NCBI GenBank assembly: GCA_913774795.1
Contig: CAJYIL010000502.1
Coordinates: 1-5,371, forward strand
Source: Pseudobdellovibrionaceae bacterium
GTDB lineage: Bacteria; Bdellovibrionota; Bdellovibrionia; Bdellovibrionales; JAMPXM01
Length of the DNA stretch: 5,371 bases
Direction of reading: 5' to 3'
Position numbers and translations under genes: made by a program
The notes under the pieces: model-generated
Databases searched by the model: none
Told to the model about the DNA's origin: nothing
The model's input: the letters and a program-made list of their open reading frames with translations, nothing else
Part shown: piece by piece, positions 1 to 5,371 of the stretch
Layout of the letters: the number at the start of each line of letters is the position of its first letter
How positions within the stretch are numbered: position 1 is the first letter of the stretch

Positions 1-302
1 CCTTCGACGAGATAGAACCGGGGCCACCACTCTTTATTTTCGCAGACAAGGGCGTCGCAAGCTTTTAGCGACAAGACTGAAGACGGCAGACGTTCGAGCA
101 GAGGAAGAACGAGAGATCCCAGACGACCCGAGATTCGAATTTGCGTTTGAGTCTTTTTAGCGTCATCCAGGACAAGGGCGAGACTTTCGGCGTCTGCCTC
201 GATAAACGTGAAGTTAGATTCAAGGCCCTTTGCTTTCAGCGCTTCGTCGAGAGCGACAAACCGAGCTGAATCATCACGGTCTGAAATCGCCGCCCATTTC
301 AT
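1..302 (-). CDS. Shikimate dehydrogenase-like N-terminal domain protein (partial, degenerate)
   Basis: The frame opens with ATG at 302-300, is uninterrupted for 100 codons and leaves the window at position 1, so the C-terminal part is missing. The start overlaps the ribF stop as ATGA, and an AAAGG about 10 nt upstream could serve as ribosome binding site, so the gene is probably translationally coupled to ribF. Residues 55-86 line up without gaps, by eye, with the stretch of shikimate dehydrogenase (AroE) that runs from the NVTxPxK motif through LPLL to the AVNT motif: IRIS at 55-58, LVLPLLERL at 64-72 and ACDALV at 81-86. The catalytic Lys position is Gly62, and the Asn-Thr pair is Asp83-Ala84. 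By AroE family knowledge those changes should abolish normal shikimate chemistry, so this is either a pseudoenzyme or a different protein with a similar fold. The family assignment is inference and weak; that the frame is a real gene is better supported. Confidence 0.6.
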   Translation of the reverse strand, partial: MKWAAISDRDDSARFVALDEALKAKGLESNFTFIEADAESLALVLDDAKKTQTQIRISGRLGSLVLPLLERLPSSVLSLKACDALVCENKEWWPRFYLVE

Positions 303-1225
303 TGCGAGAGAACCTTTCGGCCTTGTTCGATGTCAGCGCGAATTTGCGCGACCAGTTCACCGACGCCAGAGAATCTTTTTTCGGAACGCAGGCGATCGAC
401 GAACTCGAGGCGAATTTGCGAGCCGTAGAGGTCTTGATCGAAATCGAGAATGTGGGCTTCGACGGTCACATGACCTTGATGAACAAACGTCGGATTTGTT
501 CCGATATTTACCATCGCTTTGAATCGGCCGGTCGGCGTTACGGCGAACGCGGCGTAGACCCCTTGCGCCGGAAATGTCTCGGCGCTCGATCTTAAATTTG
601 CGGTAGGAATGCCGATCGTGCGGCCGCGCCCGGCACCGCGCTCGACAATCCCTTCCACGTAAAAGTATCGACCCAGCAATTTGTTCGCGAGGGCCACGTC
701 ACCGGATTCGAGCGCCTGCCGAATGCGCGTAGAGGAGCAAATTTCGCCGTCGACTTTGACCGGTGGAAGCACCTCGACTGAAAACCCAAGGTCGTCTGAT
801 TTCGAGCGAAGAAAGTCGATCGAACCTTTGCGGTCGGCGCCAAAGCTAAAGTCGTAACCGACGATCACCGCGCGTGGGCTGAACGGTCGATAAATCCACT
901 CACTCAAGTAGCGCTCGGCCGGAACTTGCGAGAACTCTCGTGAAAAAGGTTCAACGACCAGCATGTCGATGCCCGCTTGTTCAAGGCGAACACGCTGGTC
1001 TTCGAAGTCAAAAATACGGGTGAGTTTACGATCGGGATGCAAGACCTTCACCGGATGAGGCTCGAAGGTCATCAAAACTGAAGGTACTTTCTGCTCGCGG
1101 GCTATTTGAACGACCCGTTCGAGCAGGGCCTGATGCCCCAGATGAACACCGTCAAAGTTACCGATCGTGAGGATCGAGGCGGCCAGGGGCTGAGAGAGTT
1201 CACGGACGCCGTTGAGCAGTTTCAT
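299..1225 (-). CDS. ribF: Bifunctional riboflavin kinase / FAD synthetase
   Basis: This 308-residue enzyme, a normal length for the family, phosphorylates riboflavin to FMN and adenylates FMN to FAD in the cytoplasm. The N-terminal nucleotidyltransferase half shows GNFDGVHLGH (22-31, the HxGH-type ATP site), TFEPHP (53-58), GYDFSFG (123-129) and SSTRIR (164-169). The C-terminal flavokinase half shows GIPTANL (205-211), whose PTAN binds Mg-ATP and flavin in this family, then GVYA (222-225), NIGTNPTF (240-247) and VEAHILDFDQDLYG (255-268). No key motif is missing. The ATG at 1225 sits a typical distance before the first motif; no clear Shine-Dalgarno lies close to it, the nearest purine run (AGGGG) being about 22 nt upstream. 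The stop overlaps the start of the next minus-strand gene by 4 bp. The plus-strand kinase gene is divergent, so ribF probably has its own promoter near 1230-1300. Confidence 0.96.
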   Translation of the reverse strand: MKLLNGVRELSQPLAASILTIGNFDGVHLGHQALLERVVQIAREQKVPSVLMTFEPHPVKVLHPDRKLTRIFDFEDQRVRLEQAGIDMLVVEPFSREFSQVPAERYLSEWIYRPFSPRAVIVGYDFSFGADRKGSIDFLRSKSDDLGFSVEVLPPVKVDGEICSSTRIRQALESGDVALANKLLGRYFYVEGIVERGAGRGRTIGIPTANLRSSAETFPAQGVYAAFAVTPTGRFKAMVNIGTNPTFVHQGHVTVEAHILDFDQDLYGSQIRLEFVDRLRSEKRFSGVGELVAQIRADIEQGRKVLSQ

Positions 1226-1270
1226 GGCCCAAACTTACAAGCAAATTCCCCTGGAGAAAAGCACAGATGG
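1226..1270. promoter_or_regulatory. Divergent intergenic region between ribF and the kinase gene
   Basis: This gap of about 45 bp must hold both 5' leaders, so the promoters probably reach into the flanking coding ends. Toward the kinase, TTGAGC (1212-1217) and TACAAG (1236-1241) are 18 bp apart and each match 4 of 6 sigma-70 consensus bases. Toward ribF, TTGGCA (complement of 1290-1295; 5 of 6) lies 17 bp from AACCAT (complement of 1267-1272; 3 of 6). These are weak, by-eye matches. If both are right, the two promoter zones overlap and the genes could compete for polymerase. Confidence 0.3.
1253..1256 (+). promoter_or_regulatory. Shine-Dalgarno GGAG upstream of the kinase gene
   Basis: GGAG followed by AAAA is the only strong ribosome-binding signal before the kinase. 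It lies 10 nt before an ATG at 1267 that is out of frame with the kinase, and 14 nt before the first in-frame alternative start, TTG at 1271. It therefore matters for choosing the start and is why that start is uncertain. Confidence 0.5.
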
Positions 1271-3196
1271 TTGTTACTTTGCGTCACCGTGCCAAGCAGC
1301 CTTCAGTCCCTGCGCAAAACGCTTCTCTATCGCTCGATCGTCGTGTGGCGCTCGCGCGCGTTTTGGTTGCGCGCACTTCTCTGTTTCGGTATCGGCGCGG
1401 CCGTTCTGATCGCCGACGATTTTACGAATTACGATTCGCGCTTACAGATTCGCGGCCCCAAGCCTCCGAGCGGCGACGTCGTCATCATCGATATCTCCGA
1501 ACGAGAGTGGAGCTCCCTCGACCCCGAATCTCGCAATATCCTGAAGCCTCTCAAAGAAGTCGTGAGCTTGAGCGATGCGTTCTTCTGGAATCCGCGTCCC
1601 TGGGAGCGACTTCTCACGGCCGTTCTCGCGGACGAACCCGCCGCGGTTGGAATCAACTTTTACTTCGGCGAGAATATCCGCGTCTCGCAAAGTTATCTGA
1701 ACCAACGACGATCGATCTTCGAAGATCCACGCATCATCTGGGGCGCCGACGTCGACGGCGCCGGCCGCGTCTCCCTTCCCGCTTTTGCGTCGTCTTATAA
1801 TTCGAACGTAGGACTTCGCCAGTTTCGATCCGATGACGACGGCAGCATTCGTCGGTTCTCAAGCTCTCTCGTGACGATCCCTCACCTCGGCGTTCGACTT
1901 GCGCAGATGTCTCGCCCGACGACAAAAGAGTTCCGCAATTACCAAGATCCAACGCTGATCAACTATGCGGGCTCCGCTGACGTTTTCAAAGTCGTCGACT
2001 TCAAAGACGTTATCGAAAACCGAATTGATCCGACCCTTCTCCGCGGCAAAATCGTTTTGATTGGCTCTCTCAATAATCCCGTCGAGCAAATGCAAACTCC
2101 TCTCGGTCGCATGAGCCGAACCGAGATCACCGCAAACATCGTCGACAACGTGATGCACAACAAGACGATTAAACGTCTTCCTGCGCTCGCCAACTACGCC
2201 ATTCTGGTTCTCGCACTAGCCCTCTCTCTTTGGATTCTAGTTTCGTATCCGCAATCGGTTGCGCTCGTGTTCTTCATCATGACCGGAATGCTCGGCGCGG
2301 CCGCGAGCGCCTACGCATTTGACGTCTTGAAAGTCTGGACGCCGGTGCTCGCTCCGCTCGTTCAGTTGATCGCCACTTACATCGTCTTCCTGAGCTACCG
2401 GCTCGCAATGAATGAGCAGCGAACCTGGAGACTCGAGCAAGAGCAAGTTTATCTTCAAGAGATCGAGCAGCTCAAAACGAACTTCGTCTCGATGATGTCA
2501 CATGACTTGAAAACGCCGATCGCGAAGATCCAGGCCATTTGCGATCGCCTTCTCGCCACTCATCCTGATTCCGAGTTGGTCGTCGATCTCCGGAGTCTTC
2601 GCCGCTCCTCCGACGATTTGCATCGTTACATCCAGAGCATTCTCCAGGTGACCAAGGTTGAGGCCAAGGATTTCAAGATTTCCAAAGAGGTCACGGACAT
2701 CAACGAAGATATCGAAAAGGTGATGGTCCGCATCGCTCCGCTGGCACAAGAAAAGAAGATTTGGCTCAAATCCAATCTTGAACCCATGTTCTCGATCGAA
2801 GCCGATCCGACGCTGATCCAAGAAGTCATCCTGAACCTCATGGAAAACGCGATCAAGTACACGCCTGAGGGCGGCCGCGTGACGGTGACCTCCCGCGAAA
2901 AGGATGACAACGTCGAAGTGGTCATCGAAGATACGGGGCCTGGAATCGATCCTGAGGAGCAAAAAGAGATTTGGGGCAAGTTTATCCGAGGCAAAACCCA
3001 GAACGATACGCGTGGCTCGGGTCTCGGTCTTTATTTGGTCAAATATTTCGTCGAGCTTCATGGCGGTCGCGTGTTCCTCGAAAGCCGCGTGGCGACTCCG
3101 AACGAGCCGGCGGTTCACGGAACAAAAATTGGTTTCTCGATTCCGGTCGCTGAACAAGCCCCGGAAAGCGGTGTTGAAGGAGAGAGTGCTGTATGA
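1271..3196 (+). CDS. CHASE2-domain membrane sensor histidine kinase
   Basis: From the TTG at 1271 this is a 641-residue kinase (numbers use that start). One membrane segment (about 31-47) is followed by a CHASE2 extracytoplasmic sensor domain (about 53-300), recognised by YDSRLQIRG, VVIIDISE, WNPRPWERLL (106-115), DDDGSIRR (188-195) and GKIVLIG (259-265). Three more membrane segments follow (about 307-326, 330-350, 357-376), the usual CHASE2 topology, then a charged coiled linker (377-405). The HisKA domain has SHDLKTP with phospho-acceptor His411. The ATPase domain has the N-box (Asn522, Asn526), DTGPGID (554-560) and GSGLGLYLVK (582-591), so it should be active. No PAS or HAMP domain is seen. 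The usual Asp in the CHASE2 'fDilF'-type stretch is Asn129. The ligand is unknown. The gene overlaps the regulator gene by 4 bp and is surely its partner. In-frame ATGs at 1106-1142 lie inside ribF and are unlikely; GTG at 1289 is the main alternative start. Confidence 0.93.
   Translation: MLLCVTVPSSLQSLRKTLLYRSIVVWRSRAFWLRALLCFGIGAAVLIADDFTNYDSRLQIRGPKPPSGDVVIIDISEREWSSLDPESRNILKPLKEVVSLSDAFFWNPRPWERLLTAVLADEPAAVGINFYFGENIRVSQSYLNQRRSIFEDPRIIWGADVDGAGRVSLPAFASSYNSNVGLRQFRSDDDGSIRRFSSSLVTIPHLGVRLAQMSRPTTKEFRNYQDPTLINYAGSADVFKVVDFKDVIENRIDPTLLRGKIVLIGSLNNPVEQMQTPLGRMSRTEITANIVDNVMHNKTIKRLPALANYAILVLALALSLWILVSYPQSVALVFFIMTGMLGAAASAYAFDVLKVWTPVLAPLVQLIATYIVFLSYRLAMNEQRTWRLEQEQVYLQEIEQLKTNFVSMMSHDLKTPIAKIQAICDRLLATHPDSELVVDLRSLRRSSDDLHRYIQSILQVTKVEAKDFKISKEVTDINEDIEKVMVRIAPLAQEKKIWLKSNLEPMFSIEADPTLIQEVILNLMENAIKYTPEGGRVTVTSREKDDNVEVVIEDTGPGIDPEEQKEIWGKFIRGKTQNDTRGSGLGLYLVKYFVELHGGRVFLESRVATPNEPAVHGTKIGFSIPVAEQAPESGVEGESAV
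3177..3182 (+). promoter_or_regulatory. Ribosome binding site for the response regulator gene
   Basis: AAGGAG lies inside the last codons of the kinase gene, 10 nt before ATG 3193 and 13 nt before the adjacent ATG 3196. The spacing favours the first ATG, which is the one overlapping the kinase stop. Confidence 0.65.
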
Positions 3197-4626
3197 TGGA
3201 AAACACGTTGAACGCTTTGATCGTCGACGATGAAGCGGAGCTTCGGAAGTCGGTCATCTCCGTTTTGCAAACGGCCATTCCTGGATTCAAATTCAATATC
3301 GACGAAGCGACCAACGGCCGCGAGGCTTTCGAGAAATATAAGAGCGGTGACTGGGATTTAGTTCTCATGGATGTACGGATGCCCGAAATGAACGGCATCG
3401 AAGCATTGCGCGCGATTAAAGAGCACGATCCCCGTACGTTTGTCGTCTTGATGACCGCCCACTCCAACGTCGCTGACGCGATCGCGGCCGTGAAAGAAGG
3501 CGCTTACGACTACATCGAAAAGCCGGTTCAACCCGAGCGCTTGATCGACATCGTTCGCCGCGCGCATGAAGCCAGCGAGATGGTCTCTCGCTTAGCGATC
3601 TCGAACCCGATCTTTGATGACGATATCGAATCTGAATTTGTCGGAACGTCGAAGAAGATGCGCGACGTCTTCGACCTCATTCACCGCCTCTGCAAAGTCG
3701 ACACGACAGTTTTGATTCGCGGAGAAAACGGAACCGGGAAAGAACTTGTCGCTAAAGCGATTCACTACAACTCGCCTCGCAAATCGGGCTCGATGGTAGC
3801 GATCAATTGCGGCGCGATCCCGGAGTCGCTCATGGAATCCGAACTTTTCGGTCATGAGAAAGGTGCTTTCACCGGCGCGCACGAACGCAAGATCGGAAAA
3901 TTCCAGCTCGCGAATAACGGGACGATCTTCCTCGACGAAGTTGCCGAGTTGAAACCTGATATGCAGGTCAAACTCTTACGGGTGCTTCAAGAGCGAAAGT
4001 TCACGCCGGTTGGTTCGTCTCGCGAAGTAAAGACCGACGCCCGCATCATCGCAGCGACAAACCGCAACCTCGAGAAGATGATCGAAGACGGCACATTCCG
4101 CGAAGATCTGTTCTACCGCTTAAATGTCATGCCGATCTTCTTGCCCTCGCTGCGCGACCGTACTGACGATATCGGTGAACTCGCGTCGTACTTCATGAAA
4201 CGTTTCTCGAAAGGTCATGGCCGAACGATCTCGGGAATTACGCCAGACGCTCTCCAACTCTTGAAGCGCTACCGCTGGCCGGGAAATATTCGAGAACTCG
4301 AGAACGTGATCGAGCGCGCGTTCATTGTTGAGAACTCAAACGAAATCACCGCGACGTCTCTCCCCGACAATATCCGCAATGCGCCTGAACCCACCGTTCA
4401 ACGTGCGGTCGGTGCGGCGCCGGTCGCGGTGCCGACTTCGTACAGCGGACCGATGGATTTCGAAGCGTTCAAAGAACAAGCCGAGAAAGACTTTATCATC
4501 AGCGCGTTGAAAGCGAACAAGGGCAAGATCAATAAGACGGTCGCTGAGGCGAACATCCCGAAGAACACTCTTCTCCGTAAAATTAAAAAATACGGAATTA
4601 ACGTTCGCGATTACTCGGCCGAGTGA
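3193..4626 (+). CDS. NtrC-family sigma-54-dependent response regulator
   Basis: This 477-residue regulator has the full three-domain NtrC plan. The receiver domain (about 5-125) has Asp12-Asp13, phospho-acceptor Asp60 in LVLMDVRMPEMNG, Thr88 and Lys110-Pro111. The AAA+ domain (about 148-385) has Walker A GENGTGKE (177-184), the sigma-54 contact loop GAFTGA (224-229) intact, Walker B TIFLDE (244-249), FREDLFYRLNV with candidate arginine fingers (302-312), and the sensor II motif WPGNIRELEN (362-371). A Pro/Ala/Val-rich linker (about 397-419) leads to a Fis-type helix-turn-helix (about 435-470, INKTVAEANIPKNTLLRKIKKYGI region). It should bind upstream sites and hydrolyse ATP to open sigma-54 promoters once phosphorylated by the kinase encoded immediately upstream. 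Length and residues are normal. The target genes cannot be read from this window, and no specific NtrC subfamily name is justified. Its last codons overlap the converging glycosyltransferase gene by 16 bp. Confidence 0.96.
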   Translation: MMENTLNALIVDDEAELRKSVISVLQTAIPGFKFNIDEATNGREAFEKYKSGDWDLVLMDVRMPEMNGIEALRAIKEHDPRTFVVLMTAHSNVADAIAAVKEGAYDYIEKPVQPERLIDIVRRAHEASEMVSRLAISNPIFDDDIESEFVGTSKKMRDVFDLIHRLCKVDTTVLIRGENGTGKELVAKAIHYNSPRKSGSMVAINCGAIPESLMESELFGHEKGAFTGAHERKIGKFQLANNGTIFLDEVAELKPDMQVKLLRVLQERKFTPVGSSREVKTDARIIAATNRNLEKMIEDGTFREDLFYRLNVMPIFLPSLRDRTDDIGELASYFMKRFSKGHGRTISGITPDALQLLKRYRWPGNIRELENVIERAFIVENSNEITATSLPDNIRNAPEPTVQRAVGAAPVAVPTSYSGPMDFEAFKEQAEKDFIISALKANKGKINKTVAEANIPKNTLLRKIKKYGINVRDYSAE

Positions 4627-5371
4627 GTCGCCGAAGCGGCGGCCAGCACATCGGCCGCCGCCACCTTCTTCATACAATCGTGAGTCCCGATCGGGCACTT
4701 CTGGGCTCCGTGTTTCCCGCACGGACGACAAGGTAGTTTTGTTTGAACGACGCGCGCGTTCGTTGCCCAAGGACGATAACCAAATTCAAGCACCGTAGGC
4801 CCGAACACACTGACGATCGGAACTCCCGCCGCCGCTCCCAAGTGCATCGCGCCTGAATCATTGCAAATCAGGAGATCGGCGCATGCCAAAAGCTGCGCGG
4901 ATTCCCAGAGCGACGTGCGGCCCGCCAGCGAAGTTGAATTCGGGATCGCCTGCGCGATCTCGGCGCACAAAGCGCTCTCGTCTTTAGAGCCTGTCACGAC
5001 GACGATCGCATTTTTCGCAAGCTCACGACCGGCCTGGATGAATCCCTCTTTGGTCCACATCTTCGTAGCCCAAACGCTTCCCGGCGCAAGAACGACGAGC
5101 CGCTCGGGTGAATCGAAGAAGGGCTCAATGACAGGTGCGACGCTGACGCGTTCATCGCTCGTGGCTTCTGCCGCATGCACACCCGCTTTTCGAGCGTTTC
5201 GCATCGCCATGAGCTGCGGGACTTTCATATCGGTGCCTTCGGGAACTGCGATGAGGCCTCGATCGCTCTGCCCGCCCATCGCCGATTGACGAGAGCGGAA
5301 ATTCACATTGGCGGCATCGAATGTCTTATCGAGGGGTGCGAGCAACTGAAGTTGTCTGAGCGCTTCAGGTA
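4611..5371 (-). CDS. Glycosyltransferase family 9, LPS heptosyltransferase type (partial)
   Basis: The frame is open to the right edge, so the N-terminal part is missing and 252 C-terminal residues are visible. Family 9 enzymes transfer heptose from ADP-heptose onto the lipopolysaccharide inner core at the inner membrane. The visible part holds the C-terminal donor-binding domain: APGSVWATKMW near the domain start (about 5084-5052), TSLWESAQLL, then NDSGAMHLGAAAGVPIVSVFGPT around 4862-4794, the signature stretch with the DSG-x-x-H donor site. After it comes a cysteine-rich segment, CRPCGKHGAQKCP...CM (4730-4671), of a kind common at the C-terminus of WaaF/WaaC-like proteins. Which heptosyltransferase it is (I, II or III) cannot be decided without the N-terminus. 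It converges on the two-component operon and has no obvious functional tie to it. A TTG at 5345-5343 is in frame but is internal, since the reading frame continues upstream with sensible sequence. Confidence 0.9.
   Translation of the reverse strand, partial: PEALRQLQLLAPLDKTFDAANVNFRSRQSAMGGQSDRGLIAVPEGTDMKVPQLMAMRNARKAGVHAAEATSDERVSVAPVIEPFFDSPERLVVLAPGSVWATKMWTKEGFIQAGRELAKNAIVVVTGSKDESALCAEIAQAIPNSTSLAGRTSLWESAQLLACADLLICNDSGAMHLGAAAGVPIVSVFGPTVLEFGYRPWATNARVVQTKLPCRPCGKHGAQKCPIGTHDCMKKVAAADVLAAASATHSAE
4613..4624. repeat. 12-bp perfect palindrome at the convergent gene ends
   Basis: ACTCGGCCGAGT is its own reverse complement. It lies between the two stop codons (TAA complement of 4611-4613, TGA 4624-4626), sharing one base with each. 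Both strands read TCG GCC GAG in frame, so the regulator and the glycosyltransferase both end in Ser-Ala-Glu. Confidence 0.85.
4636..4661 (+). terminator. GC-rich hairpin just after the regulator stop, possible terminator
   Basis: Arms GCGGCGGCC (4636-4644) and GGCCGCCGC (4653-4661) pair perfectly over 9 bp around an 8-nt loop. The hairpin begins 9 nt after the regulator stop, where a terminator for the kinase-regulator transcript would be expected. It is followed by CACCTTCTTC, not a solid T-run, so intrinsic termination is doubtful. It also encodes an Ala-rich stretch of the glycosyltransferase on the minus strand, so the symmetry may be partly a codon effect. Confidence 0.35.

Noticed and set aside
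208..595. Two overlapping plus-strand frames opposite the ribF end (104 and 121 codons)
   Set aside because: They lie opposite the conserved riboflavin kinase domain and the coupled downstream gene, with no motif or ribosome binding site of their own.
1106..1270. Upstream extension of the kinase frame to ATG 1106, 1133 or 1142
   Set aside because: It is antisense to the conserved N-terminal part of ribF, including the GNFDGVHLGH region, so the open frame is explained by ribF. The residues resemble no CHASE2 kinase N-terminus.
1279..1296. Minus-strand sigma-54-like promoter toward ribF: TTGGCACG followed by GC
   Set aside because: The -24 half matches well, but only 9 bases separate GG from GC where 10 are required, and the TT before GC is absent. 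Sigma-54 promoters are very strict on this spacing.
1267..1800. 177-codon plus-strand frame beginning at the well-spaced ATG 1267
   Set aside because: Past the first few dozen codons it is Arg-rich out-of-frame sequence overlapping the well-conserved CHASE2 coding frame. Only its first codons remain of interest as a possible true start.
2498..3157. 219-codon minus-strand open frame opposite the kinase catalytic domains
   Set aside because: It is a shadow of the HisKA/ATPase coding sequence: it has no recognisable motif, and the plus-strand frame has every expected kinase motif.
4861..5289. 142-codon plus-strand frame opposite the glycosyltransferase
   Set aside because: It is antisense to a clear family 9 glycosyltransferase domain, has low-complexity Ser/Arg/Ala composition and shows no family motif.

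Overview
The window looks like chromosomal DNA of a Gram-negative bacterium. It carries a lipopolysaccharide-type heptosyltransferase and a sigma-54-dependent two-component system, its genes are tightly packed with 4-bp start/stop overlaps, and its base composition is mid-50s %GC by eye. The gene types would fit Bdellovibrionota or another deltaproteobacterial-like lineage, but nothing here fixes the taxonomy.

Layout: (1) Positions 1-1225, minus strand, hold ribF (riboflavin kinase/FAD synthetase). An ATGA overlap links it to a downstream gene that runs off the left edge; its 100 visible residues resemble the N-terminal domain of shikimate dehydrogenase but lack the usual catalytic residues. 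(2) A gap of about 45 bp separates ribF from the divergent plus-strand genes and must hold both 5' leaders. (3) Positions 1271-4626, plus strand, are a two-gene operon: a membrane histidine kinase with a CHASE2 sensor domain, then an NtrC-family response regulator, again joined by an ATGA overlap. (4) Positions 4611-5371, minus strand, are the C-terminal part of a family 9 glycosyltransferase (ADP-heptose:LPS heptosyltransferase type). It converges on the regulator and overlaps it tail to tail by 16 bp.

How the genes work together: the kinase should sense an unknown extracytoplasmic signal and phosphorylate the regulator, which keeps every element needed to drive sigma-54 RNA polymerase. No convincing sigma-54 promoter was seen in the window, so its targets probably lie elsewhere. 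The RibF pair and the glycosyltransferase are likely neighbours only, not part of the signalling pathway. No RNA genes, mobile elements, CRISPR arrays or long repeats were seen. The points most worth a second look are the degenerate AroE-like gene, the ambiguous kinase start, and the palindrome that makes two convergent proteins end in the same three residues.
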